NCBI RefSeq assembly: GCF_014698235.1
Contig: NZ_JACJSP010000021.1
Span: forward strand, 20,934 to 84,933
DNA length: 64,000 nt
Source of the DNA: Limnothrix sp. FACHB-406
GTDB taxonomy: Bacteria > Cyanobacteriota > Cyanobacteriia > CACIAM-69d
Reading direction: 5' to 3'
Below, one piece after another: positions 25,604 through 34,060 of the stretch. Numbering within the stretch: the first letter of the stretch is position 1; each line of letters opens with the position of its first letter. The notes under the pieces were generated by a model, which saw only the letters and a list, made by a program, of their open reading frames with translations, ran no database searches and was not told where the DNA came from. A program made the translations under genes and the position numbers.

Positions 25604-28327
25604 ATGAAGATCCTGAAAGTCCAGACGCTCCGCGGCCCCAATTATTGGAGCATTCGCCGCCATAAGCTTGTCGTTTTGCGTTTGGATTTGGCGGACTTGG
25701 CTGATCGCCCCTCCAACGAGATTCCGGGGTTCTACGAAGGACTGGTGGAAGCCCTGCCCAGCTTAATGGAGCATCACTGCTCGCGGGGCAAGCGGGGTGG
25801 TTTTCTGGAGCGGGTGCGCGAAGGCACGATGATGGGGCACATCGTGGAGCATGTGGCCCTGGAACTTCAGGAATTGACGCAGATGCCCGTGGGGTTTGGG
25901 CGCACGCGCGAAACCTCAGAGCCAGGGGTTTATTTGGTGGCGATCGAGTATGAAAACGAGCGGGCTGGGCGGTATGCGGCCCGAGCGGCCGTGCGTCTGT
26001 GCCGCAGCATTGTGGACTCGGGCAGCTATCCCCGGGCCGAGCTGGAGCAAGACTTGCAGGATCTGGAGGAAATTCGGGCAGAGGAAGCCCTTGGCCCCAG
26101 CACGGAATCCCTGGTGCGCGAGGCAGAGCGCCGGGGAATTCCTTGGCGGCAGTTGGCGGCACGCTCCCTGATTCAGTTGGGGTATGGGGTTCGCCAAAAG
26201 CGGGTGCAAGCGACCCTGAGCGATCGCACGGGAATTTTGGCGGTGGAGTTGGCCTGCGACAAGGACGGCACCAAGCGGGTTTTGGCCGATGCGGGCGTGC
26301 CGGTTCCTCGGGGGACAACGGTTCGATACCTAGACGAGCTACAGGATGCGATCGAGGAGGTCGGTGGCTACCCGATCGCGATCAAGCCCTTGGACGGCAA
26401 CCATGGCCGAGGGATCACCCTGGACATTGAATCTTGGGAAGCGGCAGAAGAAGCCTACGAAATGGCCATGGCCGATTCCAAGTCCCAGACGATTTTGGTG
26501 GAGCGGTTTTATAAGGGGAATGACCACCGGGTGTTGGTGGTCAATGGTCAGGTGGTGGCCGTGGCGGAGCGCGTACCGGCTCGGGTGATTGGAGATGGGC
26601 GATCGACCATTCAGGCGTTGATTGACGAAACCAATCGCGATCCGCGTCGGGGCAGTGGCCACGATAATGTGCTCACCAAAATCACGATTGATCGCCCCTT
26701 GGAGCAAATGCTGGAGCGGCAAAGCCTGACCCTCGATACTGTGCTCGATCGGGGCGAAATTTGCTATTTGCGAGGCACGGCGAACCTGAGTACCGGCGGC
26801 ATTGCCATCGATCGCACCGATGAAATTCACCCGGAAAACATCTGGTTAGCCCAACGAGTGGTCAAGATCATTGGCCTGGACATTGCCGGGATCGATATTG
26901 TTACGCCCGATATTTCCCGCCCCCTGCGCGAAAACGGGGGTGTGGTGATTGAAGTGAACGCTGCGCCGGGCTTCCGGATGCATGTGCAGCCCAGTGAAGG
27001 CATTCCCCGCAACGTGGCGGAACCGGTGCTGGATATGCTGTTTCCGCCCGGGTCGCCGGCCCATGTGCCGATCGTGTCGGTGACCGGTACCAACGGCAAA
27101 ACCACCACCACTCGCCTGATTGCCCATATCTATCGCCAAACGGGACAAGTGGTGGGCTACACGACCACCGATGGCACTTACATCGGTGAATACATGGTGG
27201 AACCCGGGGACAACACCGGCCCCCAAAGTGCCAACCTGATCCTGCAAGATCCAACCGTGGAAGTGGCCATTCTGGAAACGGCTCGGGGAGGTATTTTGCG
27301 ATCGGGCTTGGCGTTCGATCGCTGCGATGTGGGCGTGGTGTTGAATGTGGCCGCTGACCACCTGGGTCTGGGGGACATCGACACGATCGAGCAAATGGCC
27401 CGCGTGAAAGCGGTGGTGGCGGAAGCCGCGGCCCCCGATGGCTATGCGGTGCTCAATGCGGATGATCCCCTGGTGGCGGCCATGGCGGAGCATGTGTTGG
27501 CCCAAGTCACCTATTTCTCCATGAACCCGGAGAACCCGATCGTGCGGGAACATGCCCGACAGGGAGGCTTGGCCGCTGTTTATGAAAACGGCTACCTGTC
27601 GATTCTCAAAGGTGATTGGACCCTGCGGATCGATCGAGCCGAAAACATTCCCCTCACCCTGGGCGGAAAGGCCGCTTTCCAAATTGCCAATGCCCTGGCC
27701 GCCAGTTTGGCCGCCTTTGCCCAAGGGGTGCGCATTGAAGCAATTCGTCAGGCCCTGATGACCTTCACGTCCAGTGCCAAGCAGACCCCGGGGCGAATGA
27801 ATCTGTTTGATTTGGGTCGCTACCACGCCCTAGTGGACTACGCTCACAATCCCGCTGGCTATGAAGCGGTGGGCGTGTTTGTCCAAAACTGGCCCGGCAC
27901 CAAGGTGGGTGTGGTCGGTGGCCCGGGCGATCGCCGTGATGAGGACTTCCAATTGCTGGGCAAGCTGGCGGCCCAAATGTTCGATGAAATTCTGATCAAG
28001 GAAGATGACGACAATCGCGGTCGGGCCCGGGGCAGCGCCGCTCGCCAAATCGAAGCGGGCATCACTGCCGCTCGCCAAGAAGGGATCGCGCGGGTTCGCC
28101 GGTTTGAAACCATCCTGGATGAAACCACGGCAGTGAATACAGCCCTCGATCGGGCGGTGGATGGCGGGTTAGTGGTGGTTTTCCCGGAAAGTGTCAGCCG
28201 TGCCATTGACCTGATTGAGGCCCGCGGCCCTCGGGAGACCACGAAAACAACGCCCACCCCCAAAACCCCGATCGCCGATCCCGCTAGTAACCGCACCAGC
28301 CAGCACAGTGAGGTGAAATCGGTCTAG
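25604..28327 (+). CDS. cphA: Cyanophycin synthetase
   Basis: This enzyme makes cyanophycin, the aspartate-backbone/arginine storage polymer for nitrogen, in the cytosol without ribosomes. The 907-residue chain starts MKILKVQTLRGPNYWSIRRH, the typical CphA1 N-terminal domain. An ATP-grasp domain (about 210-480) for arginine or aspartate addition follows (PIAIKPLDGNHGRGITLDIE), then a Mur-ligase-like domain with the P-loop VTGTNGKTTTTRL (about residue 495) and the DYAHNPAGYEAV motif. The end is Pro/Thr-rich. No cyanophycinase gene (cphB) lies in the window. An M16 peptidase gene follows after 46 bases and may share the transcript. Confidence 0.98.
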   Translation: MKILKVQTLRGPNYWSIRRHKLVVLRLDLADLADRPSNEIPGFYEGLVEALPSLMEHHCSRGKRGGFLERVREGTMMGHIVEHVALELQELTQMPVGFGRTRETSEPGVYLVAIEYENERAGRYAARAAVRLCRSIVDSGSYPRAELEQDLQDLEEIRAEEALGPSTESLVREAERRGIPWRQLAARSLIQLGYGVRQKRVQATLSDRTGILAVELACDKDGTKRVLADAGVPVPRGTTVRYLDELQDAIEEVGGYPIAIKPLDGNHGRGITLDIESWEAAEEAYEMAMADSKSQTILVERFYKGNDHRVLVVNGQVVAVAERVPARVIGDGRSTIQALIDETNRDPRRGSGHDNVLTKITIDRPLEQMLERQSLTLDTVLDRGEICYLRGTANLSTGGIAIDRTDEIHPENIWLAQRVVKIIGLDIAGIDIVTPDISRPLRENGGVVIEVNAAPGFRMHVQPSEGIPRNVAEPVLDMLFPPGSPAHVPIVSVTGTNGKTTTTRLIAHIYRQTGQVVGYTTTDGTYIGEYMVEPGDNTGPQSANLILQDPTVEVAILETARGGILRSGLAFDRCDVGVVLNVAADHLGLGDIDTIEQMARVKAVVAEAAAPDGYAVLNADDPLVAAMAEHVLAQVTYFSMNPENPIVREHARQGGLAAVYENGYLSILKGDWTLRIDRAENIPLTLGGKAAFQIANALAASLAAFAQGVRIEAIRQALMTFTSSAKQTPGRMNLFDLGRYHALVDYAHNPAGYEAVGVFVQNWPGTKVGVVGGPGDRRDEDFQLLGKLAAQMFDEILIKEDDDNRGRARGSAARQIEAGITAARQEGIARVRRFETILDETTAVNTALDRAVDGGLVVVFPESVSRAIDLIEARGPRETTKTTPTPKTPIADPASNRTSQHSEVKSV

Positions 28328-28373
28328 GCTAATAGCGGTCTAACTAAATCCTACCTTTCCGCGAGCTGAGCCA

Positions 28374-29693
28374 ATGATGTCGCCAAGCTTGTTTGCCCCG
28401 GCCCTGCCGCCGATCGAAACCGTCCGTACTGGGCCGTTAATTCGGCGGTTAGACTGTGGTGCACTCGCGATTGTGGAGCAGATGCCCGTTGAGGCGGTCA
28501 ATCTCAGTTTGTGGGTCAATGCTGGTTCAGCGATCGAACCTGAACCCATTAATGGCATGGCCCACTTTTTGGAGCACATGGTGTTTAAAGGGAGCGATCG
28601 GCTCGCCCTCGGGGAATTTGAGCAGCGGATTGAAGCTTGCGGAGCGGTCACCAACGCCGCCACCAGCCAAGACTACACCCAGTTTTATTTGACCGCCGCT
28701 CCCCAGGATTTTGCGGCCCTGGCTCCTTTGCAATTTGACGTGGCATTGCGGCCCCAGTTGCCGGCCGCGGAATTTGACCGGGAGCGCCATGTGGTGCTCG
28801 AAGAAATTCGCCGCAGCCAAGACAATCCCCGCCGTCGCACCTTCCAAGCGGTGATGAACCTGGCCTTTGAGACCTTGCCCTATAACCGGCCGGTGTTGGG
28901 CCCCACGGAAGTGATTGCCCACTTGGATGTGCAACAGATGCGGGACTTCCATGATCGCCACTATCGCCCGCAGTCGGTGACGGCCGTGGCGGTGGGTAAT
29001 TTGCCGCCGGAGCAGTTATTCGAGATTTTGGAAACCGGCTTCAACGAGGCCTGGCGCGATCGGGACTGGTCGGGTTTGCCGGTGGCCACGCCATCGTTGA
29101 TCCCAGAGTTGCCGTTCGATCGCATTGAACGCCGGGAAATCATTGACCCATCATTGCAACAGGCCCGCCTGATCATGCTCTGGCGCGCTCCGGGGCTACA
29201 GGACTTGCGGGAAACCTATCCGCTGGATGTGTTGGCGGCGGTGTTGGGCCATGGCCGCACCTCGCGCCTGGTGCGGGACTTGCGGGAAGAGCGGCGATTG
29301 GTGTCCAAGGTTTCGGCCACCAATTTGACCTACCGTGCTCAAGGAACGTTTTATTTGGCCGCCCATTGTGAGCCGGAGCATTTGCCAGAGCTGGAAGCCC
29401 GCTTGCAGGATCACATGGCGCGTATTGGTTCGGAACCGGTGAGCATGGCGGAGGTCGATCGGGTGCGGGCGCGGGTGGCTAATGGGTTTGTGTTTGGCAA
29501 TGAAACCCCCGCGAATCGATCGAACCTCTATGGCTACTACCAAACCTTGGTGGGCAATGTGGACGCGGCCCTGCGATATCCCGATGCTGTCCGTTGCCTG
29601 ACCCCAGAAGATTTGCAGCGGGCCGCCCAGCAATATTTGAATCCCCAGGCCTATGGGTTGGTGATTCTGCGCCCCGCTGCTGCTCAGGGTTAG
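28374..29693 (+). CDS. M16-family zinc metallopeptidase
   Basis: This 439-residue peptidase of the pitrilysin/processing-peptidase family has the inverted zinc motif HFLEH (64-68), with the distal glutamate expected in the HVVLEEIRRSQDNP segment (about 140). The C-terminal half contains the usual second domain (YFYxAxxx replaced here by NRSNLYGYYQTL). The enzyme is likely cytosolic or periplasm-facing; no signal peptide is seen. Cyanobacteria often have two adjacent M16 genes that form a heterodimer, but only one is present here, so it may be a homodimer or pair with a distant gene. It lies 46 bases after cphA and converges with hisA. Confidence 0.92.
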   Translation: MMSPSLFAPALPPIETVRTGPLIRRLDCGALAIVEQMPVEAVNLSLWVNAGSAIEPEPINGMAHFLEHMVFKGSDRLALGEFEQRIEACGAVTNAATSQDYTQFYLTAAPQDFAALAPLQFDVALRPQLPAAEFDRERHVVLEEIRRSQDNPRRRTFQAVMNLAFETLPYNRPVLGPTEVIAHLDVQQMRDFHDRHYRPQSVTAVAVGNLPPEQLFEILETGFNEAWRDRDWSGLPVATPSLIPELPFDRIERREIIDPSLQQARLIMLWRAPGLQDLRETYPLDVLAAVLGHGRTSRLVRDLREERRLVSKVSATNLTYRAQGTFYLAAHCEPEHLPELEARLQDHMARIGSEPVSMAEVDRVRARVANGFVFGNETPANRSNLYGYYQTLVGNVDAALRYPDAVRCLTPEDLQRAAQQYLNPQAYGLVILRPAAAQG

Positions 29694-29777
29694 GGCTAAG
29701 GATTAACAAGGATTGGGCGATCGCTGCGGATGGCCCCCTCAATCGCATTGGATTCCGGGGCTGCCTCAATGGCTGAG

Positions 29778-30560
29778 TTACCCGATCGCCTCCTGACCAA
29801 AATTCAGGGGGAGATCTTGAATTCGGCCCGGGCCCACCGCCTGGATGGCCTCCTTGAGATCCACGTTGCCGGTGTAGAGGGCGCGACCGACAATCGCCCC
29901 CGTGACTCCCACCGGCTCCAGGGCCAGCAGCCCCAATAAATCGGTGACGGAACTGATGCCCCCGGAGGCAATCACGGGAATGGAAATCCCTTCCGCCAGC
30001 TCGCGCAGGGCTTCCTTGTTGGGGCCTGCCAAAGTGCCATCCCGGTGAATATCCGTGTAAACAATGGCCGCCGCGCCCCAGTCCTGAACGCGCTGGGCCA
30101 ATTCCACCGCTCGCACTTCGGAGGTTTCCAGCCAACCCCGGGTTGCAACCCAGCCATTGCGGGCATCAATGCCAATTACGATCCGCCCGGGAAATTCCGC
30201 GCACCAGGCGGCCACTTCGTCCGGCTGCTCCACGGCCACGGTTCCCACAATCGCTCTGGTGATCCCCAGTTCAAACAGGCGGGCCGCGCGATCGCGGGTT
30301 CGGATGCCGCCTCCCACTTGAATTTGAATCGGGCGATCGCCCAGTTGTTGGGTAATAGCCGCGATCGCCTGGAGATTCACGGGTTCTCCCGTTTTGGCCC
30401 CATCCAAGTCAACCAGGTGCAACCAACTGGCCCCCGCCGTCATCCACCGCTGGGCAACCATCACCGGATCATCACCAAAGGTTTCCGCGCGATCGTAGTC
30501 ACCTTGAAAGAGCCGGACACAACGTCCACCCAACAGATCGATCGCCGGAAAAATATCCAT
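29778..30560 (-). CDS. hisA: Phosphoribosylformimino-AICAR ribotide isomerase HisA
   Basis: This is a (beta/alpha)8-barrel enzyme of histidine biosynthesis that performs the Amadori rearrangement of ProFAR to PRFAR. The 260-residue sequence begins [20 protein letters not shown] with the catalytic Asp at residue 8, and the second catalytic Asp is in [11 protein letters not shown] (near 170). Phosphate-binding VGGGIRTRD and ASGGISS loops are present. It stands alone, with no other his gene nearby, which is common in cyanobacteria. It converges with the M16 peptidase gene. Confidence 0.97.
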   Translation of the reverse strand: MDIFPAIDLLGGRCVRLFQGDYDRAETFGDDPVMVAQRWMTAGASWLHLVDLDGAKTGEPVNLQAIAAITQQLGDRPIQIQVGGGIRTRDRAARLFELGITRAIVGTVAVEQPDEVAAWCAEFPGRIVIGIDARNGWVATRGWLETSEVRAVELAQRVQDWGAAAIVYTDIHRDGTLAGPNKEALRELAEGISIPVIASGGISSVTDLLGLLALEPVGVTGAIVGRALYTGNVDLKEAIQAVGPGRIQDLPLNFGQEAIG

Positions 30561-31003
30561 GGCTAATCCTCATCCTTCAGAAAATACAAAATCGAAAATC
30601 CCAACCAATCTACCTGAAGGCTGTAATTCGCAACATAGGGCATTAGCCAGGTTTTGGATGGCCCCCTGCATCGAAATGGGTTAATCAACAGTTTCAGGTC
30701 GTCTTCAGGTCGTCGAGATCGCCCCCAATTACGCTTAATCGCGCTCGATCACACCCAATGGCAATTCCGAATGGTAATTCCGAAAAGCCAGCGAAAACAA
30801 ACGATCGACCGTGAATGCCCCCGTTGGGTTTCTCGGTCGATCGTCCGTCACCCTTGAGTTTTAGGACAATGCTGAGGAATTTTGTTCTTGCAGGAGCAAT
30901 GGCCAGAAGCCACCTTCCGAACGAACTCGCTCCCTCCACCATCCATCAGTGAATCTCAGCCCCAGTCAGCTAGCTCCGCAGGCGCATCCTTGAATCATGG
31001 ATA
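30561..31003. other. Spacer between prs and hisA
   Basis: This 443-base spacer contains the prs terminator hairpin (30793-30844), an 11-base tandem duplication (TTCAGGTCGTC twice, 30693-30714) and repeated AATTCCGAA motifs. No gene is credible. Confidence 0.5.
30793..30844 (-). terminator. Intrinsic terminator of prs
   Basis: ACGATCGACCG (30801-30811) and CGGTCGATCGT (30834-30844) are perfect complements, giving an 11-base stem. Read on the minus strand the stem is directly followed by TTGTTTTC, a good U tract. It lies about 160 bases downstream of the prs stop. Confidence 0.65.
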
Positions 31004-32026
31004 TTAGTCATTGATAAACATGCTGCTAACTGACGTGTCTTCGTGGATGCGCCAAATGGTTTCGCCCAGCACATTCGCCACCGACAAAACCGTGAGCTGG
31101 TCAAAATGGTGGTGATCCATCATCGGAATCGTGTTGGTGACAATCACCTCTTCAAATAACCCACTGGACAAGCGCTCGATCGCCGGAGGAGACAACACCG
31201 CATGGGTGGCACAGGCATAAACCTGGCGTGCCCCTTCCCGACGCAGCATCCGGGCCCCTTCCGTGAGCGTGCCGCCTGTGTCGATGATGTCATCCACCAA
31301 AACGGCCGTTTTGCCCTTCACGTCACCAATGACGTTCAGCACTTCCGCCACATTGTGCATTTGGCGGCGCTTGTCAATGATCGCCAGGGGCGCATCGTTC
31401 AGGCGCTTAGCAAAGGCCCGGGCCCGCGCCACCCCGCCCACATCGGGCGACACCACGACAATATCCGACAGGTTCTTGCTTTCGAGGTAGTCGATCAGGA
31501 CTGGCGCACCAAAAACATGATCGAGCGGAATATCGAAATAGCCTTGGATTTGCGCTGAATGCAAGTCCATGGCCAACACCCGATCGGCTCCGGATTTCAC
31601 AACCAGATTCGCCACCAGTTTGGCCGTAATCGATTCCCGGCCGGCCGTCTTGCGATCGGCCCTGGCATAGCCGTAGTAGGGAATCACAGCGGTGACTTGG
31701 CGCGCCGAAGCCCGGCGGCAAGCATCCACCATGATCAACAATTCCATTAGATGATCATTCACAGGGCGACAAACCGGTTGGATCAGATAAACATCACAAC
31801 CCCGGATTGACTCCTGAATTTGAACATAAAGCTCACCGTCGGCGAACCGTTTGCGAACCATTGGTCCCAACGGTAACCCCAGGTATGCAGCAACTTCTTC
31901 GGCCAAGGCGACATTTGCCGATCCTGAGAAGATGCGAAGTCGGCTCTTTTCCGTCACTTCGCGATGCGAAGTCGGCAGCGGAGAAGTCGCAGAGCAAATC
32001 ACGGCAGACCCTCGAAGCGCGTTCAT
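31004..32026 (-). CDS. prs: Ribose-phosphate pyrophosphokinase
   Basis: This makes PRPP from ribose 5-phosphate and ATP, feeding nucleotide, histidine and tryptophan synthesis. From the ATG at 32026 the protein has 340 residues. The core begins at LRIFSGSANVALAEEVAAYL and includes KRFADGELYVQI, the catalytic YARADRK loop and the PRPP-binding VLVDDIIDTGGT. The first 30 residues (MNALRGSAVICSATSPLPTS and on) are variable in cyanobacterial Prs proteins, so the true start could differ; an in-frame TTG eight codons further upstream exists. DNA in this 5' part holds repeated GCGAAGTCGGC motifs and a hairpin (see findings). tnpB ends 93 bases upstream. Confidence 0.96.
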   Translation of the reverse strand: MNALRGSAVICSATSPLPTSHREVTEKSRLRIFSGSANVALAEEVAAYLGLPLGPMVRKRFADGELYVQIQESIRGCDVYLIQPVCRPVNDHLMELLIMVDACRRASARQVTAVIPYYGYARADRKTAGRESITAKLVANLVVKSGADRVLAMDLHSAQIQGYFDIPLDHVFGAPVLIDYLESKNLSDIVVVSPDVGGVARARAFAKRLNDAPLAIIDKRRQMHNVAEVLNVIGDVKGKTAVLVDDIIDTGGTLTEGARMLRREGARQVYACATHAVLSPPAIERLSSGLFEEVIVTNTIPMMDHHHFDQLTVLSVANVLGETIWRIHEDTSVSSMFIND

Positions 32027-32089
32027 GGCAATCTTAGCATTTCCTTCCAATTTTCTTTGGATTTGCGTCCGTCACTAATTCACTAACAA

Positions 32090-32330
32090 TTGCTGCAATT
32101 GACTAGCAAATGCAGTAATCAGGAAACTTCCTGCTTCATTGCGGCGAAGTCGGCTTCTTCCGCTCCACAGACTGACACGACCGGACTGGCCGCCTTTTTC
32201 AAATTGATTGCGGCATTTAAGTCGCGATCAATTTGCAATCCACAGTGGTCACAATTAAACACCCGCTCTGACAGCGATAGGGTCTCTTTTTTCTTGCCGC
32301 AACGGGAACAAGTCTTGCTAGATGGAAACC
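32090..32330 (-). ncRNA. Predicted TnpB guide (omega) RNA region
   Basis: In this family the guide RNA scaffold overlaps the 3' end of tnpB and runs through the right end into flanking DNA. Here that would cover the tnpB tail and its hairpin, with a guide taken from the sequence between the tnpB stop and prs. This rests on family knowledge; only the hairpin is seen directly. Confidence 0.3.
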
Positions 32331-33300
32331 AGCGATCCACGATCACCAGTTCAGAGCCATACAACTTTGTCTTGTAATCCAGTTGCCGCCGAAACTCGTA
32401 GAACCCCATATCCTGAATCGCCTTGGCTAGCTTGTGATTCGCCATCATTCCGGACACATTCAGATCCTCAATGACCACCACGCCGTGGTTCTTGGCGAGG
32501 TAGGTCGTGAGTTTGTGGATGGTGTCTTTACGGATATTGGCGATTTGCTGATGCAACCGGGCGATCCTCAATTGAGCCTTTTTCCAATTGGCAGACCCGC
32601 GTTGCTTGTGACGATTTAGCCATTGCAACCGAGAGAGCCGGGACTCCAGTTGTCTGTAGGCTTTAGCGCCTTCAAACACTTCTCCAGTGCTGAGCGTTGC
32701 TAGGGACTTGACACCCAAATCAACACCAACAATTTCAACCGCTTTAGGTGTGATGACGGGTTCGATCTCAATCCGAAACGAGATGAACCAATCATTCGCT
32801 CGGCGGCTGATTGTGACTGATTTAGGTTGAACATTTTGAGGTAATGCTTCATAGGTCTTCAGGATGCCAATCTTAGGAACCTGAATTTTATTCAGTCCCT
32901 TGATATGAATAGCTCCATCCAGTTCAAAGGAGTCATGGCGACCCTTTTTCTTGAATTTAGGAGCGCCTGAAGTCTTTTTGAAGCATCGATCCCAAGCCAC
33001 CCGTAAATGACGTAAAGCATTTTGGGGTGCGCTTTTGGAGACTTCGTAGTACCAAGGGTGTTCAGACTTCACCAAGGCTACCAACCACTTATGCAAATCA
33101 ATGGCCGATGGGAATTTAATTTTTTCGTCAGTATTTGATCGGTTGTGATCAAGGATGTCTCTAGTCAGTCCCAATCCCCAATTCCAAGCATGACGTGCAA
33201 CACCGGCATGGCGAGCTAATGCGGTGCGTTGTTGGTTGTTGAGCTTGAGTTGAGTTTTGAATCCGAGTAGCATCTGTTCATTGTATGACAGCCTCTAGAA
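32095..33300 (-). mobile_element. Solo tnpB insertion element (ends approximate)
   Basis: The element is inferred from an intact tnpB lying between prs and a long gene-free region. The right end probably lies just past the tnpB stop, where a six-base-arm hairpin occurs at 32120-32133. The left end is not defined. No target duplication is expected for this family. The limits given are estimates. Confidence 0.4.
32119..33273 (-). CDS. tnpB: IS200/IS605-family TnpB RNA-guided nuclease
   Basis: This is a 384-residue TnpB (OrfB) protein, the RuvC-like nuclease class ancestral to Cas12. The catalytic triad appears intact: D185 (GVDLGVK), E269 (VIEDLNV) and D351 (IDRDLNAAIN). The zinc ribbon C322, C325, C341 and C344 lies between the second and third. 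The N-terminal helical and OB-like region is complete, so the gene looks functional. No tnpA (Y1 transposase) accompanies it, making this a solo tnpB element that would depend on a TnpA elsewhere. A small hairpin (CAGGAA-AC-TTCCTG, 32120-32133) overlaps the stop codon, a position typical of right-end structures and the guide RNA scaffold. Confidence 0.95.
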   Translation of the reverse strand: MLLGFKTQLKLNNQQRTALARHAGVARHAWNWGLGLTRDILDHNRSNTDEKIKFPSAIDLHKWLVALVKSEHPWYYEVSKSAPQNALRHLRVAWDRCFKKTSGAPKFKKKGRHDSFELDGAIHIKGLNKIQVPKIGILKTYEALPQNVQPKSVTISRRANDWFISFRIEIEPVITPKAVEIVGVDLGVKSLATLSTGEVFEGAKAYRQLESRLSRLQWLNRHKQRGSANWKKAQLRIARLHQQIANIRKDTIHKLTTYLAKNHGVVVIEDLNVSGMMANHKLAKAIQDMGFYEFRRQLDYKTKLYGSELVIVDRWFPSSKTCSRCGKKKETLSLSERVFNCDHCGLQIDRDLNAAINLKKAASPVVSVCGAEEADFAAMKQEVS

Positions 33301-34060
33301 TGGATTCACATTTTTCAGAGAATTTGAGCAGATGACAGAAAATCAATCACTGTTGATTAACCTTTGCACGATCGGGCGGCAATTGTGACAGAAAACGGGG
33401 GCAGTTTAACGAGTTCAATGGGGCGATCGACCATCCCCTAGCCCGATCGGCTAGGATGAGTCCCGAGGGTTGCCCAAACGGGCAATTTAACACCCAGCCC
33501 AACCCCAAACAGGGGCAAAACCCTGACTGGTGGTGCGGGCCACCGCGAGTTCTGGCCAGTTCCCGAGTCGATCGCAACGGGACAAGCCCAGGCTGCATCT
33601 GGCGGCAGATGCGGCTCAACTTGCTACCCCCAAGGAAGCGGCTAGGGACTCAGCGGAATCGCTAGCCAATGGAGATCCAACCCAATGGATCTTCAACCAA
33701 CAACCGCCGCCCAGTTTCTTGGGCGGTTGTGCCGGGCGATTGATTGATCGCAGACCTGGGATAATCAGGGGAAATGGGGGTTGGGTGACAACAATGCCGC
33801 TAATCGCCCCAAGCCTGATCGGTTCATTCAGCCCTATAAATTGGTTTTAGCGCCGGTTGCGTCTGAACAATCAAAATCACCCGACTCCTTTAATGGTTCG
33901 ATCAAACAATTGATCAGTCCAATGGGGCGATGCAAGTCACGGAGTAAATTGGTTTTTTCTGAATTTCGCCTGAGTTTCGCCTGAGTTTTTGCTCGATCAT
34001 CGCCTGACTATTGCCTGACTGAATTGCCATTTCAACTGTTCTTCGATCGCCCCGAGTCCC
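33274..34060. other. Long spacer between tnpB and the Ser/Thr kinase
   Basis: These 787 bases have no credible gene; the open frames are compositionally odd and start without ribosome sites. A hairpin at 33701-33729 pairs CAACCG...CCCA with TGGG CGGTTG (three-base bulge). A TATAAA-like box lies near 33836. The region also contains several CGATCG motifs and may hold the left end of the tnpB element. Confidence 0.45.

Noticed and set aside
26846..27826. 326-residue frame antisense to cphA
   Set aside because: It lies entirely within the conserved cphA gene, is rich in His/Gln/Gly typical of antisense shadows of GC-rich codons, and matches nothing I know.
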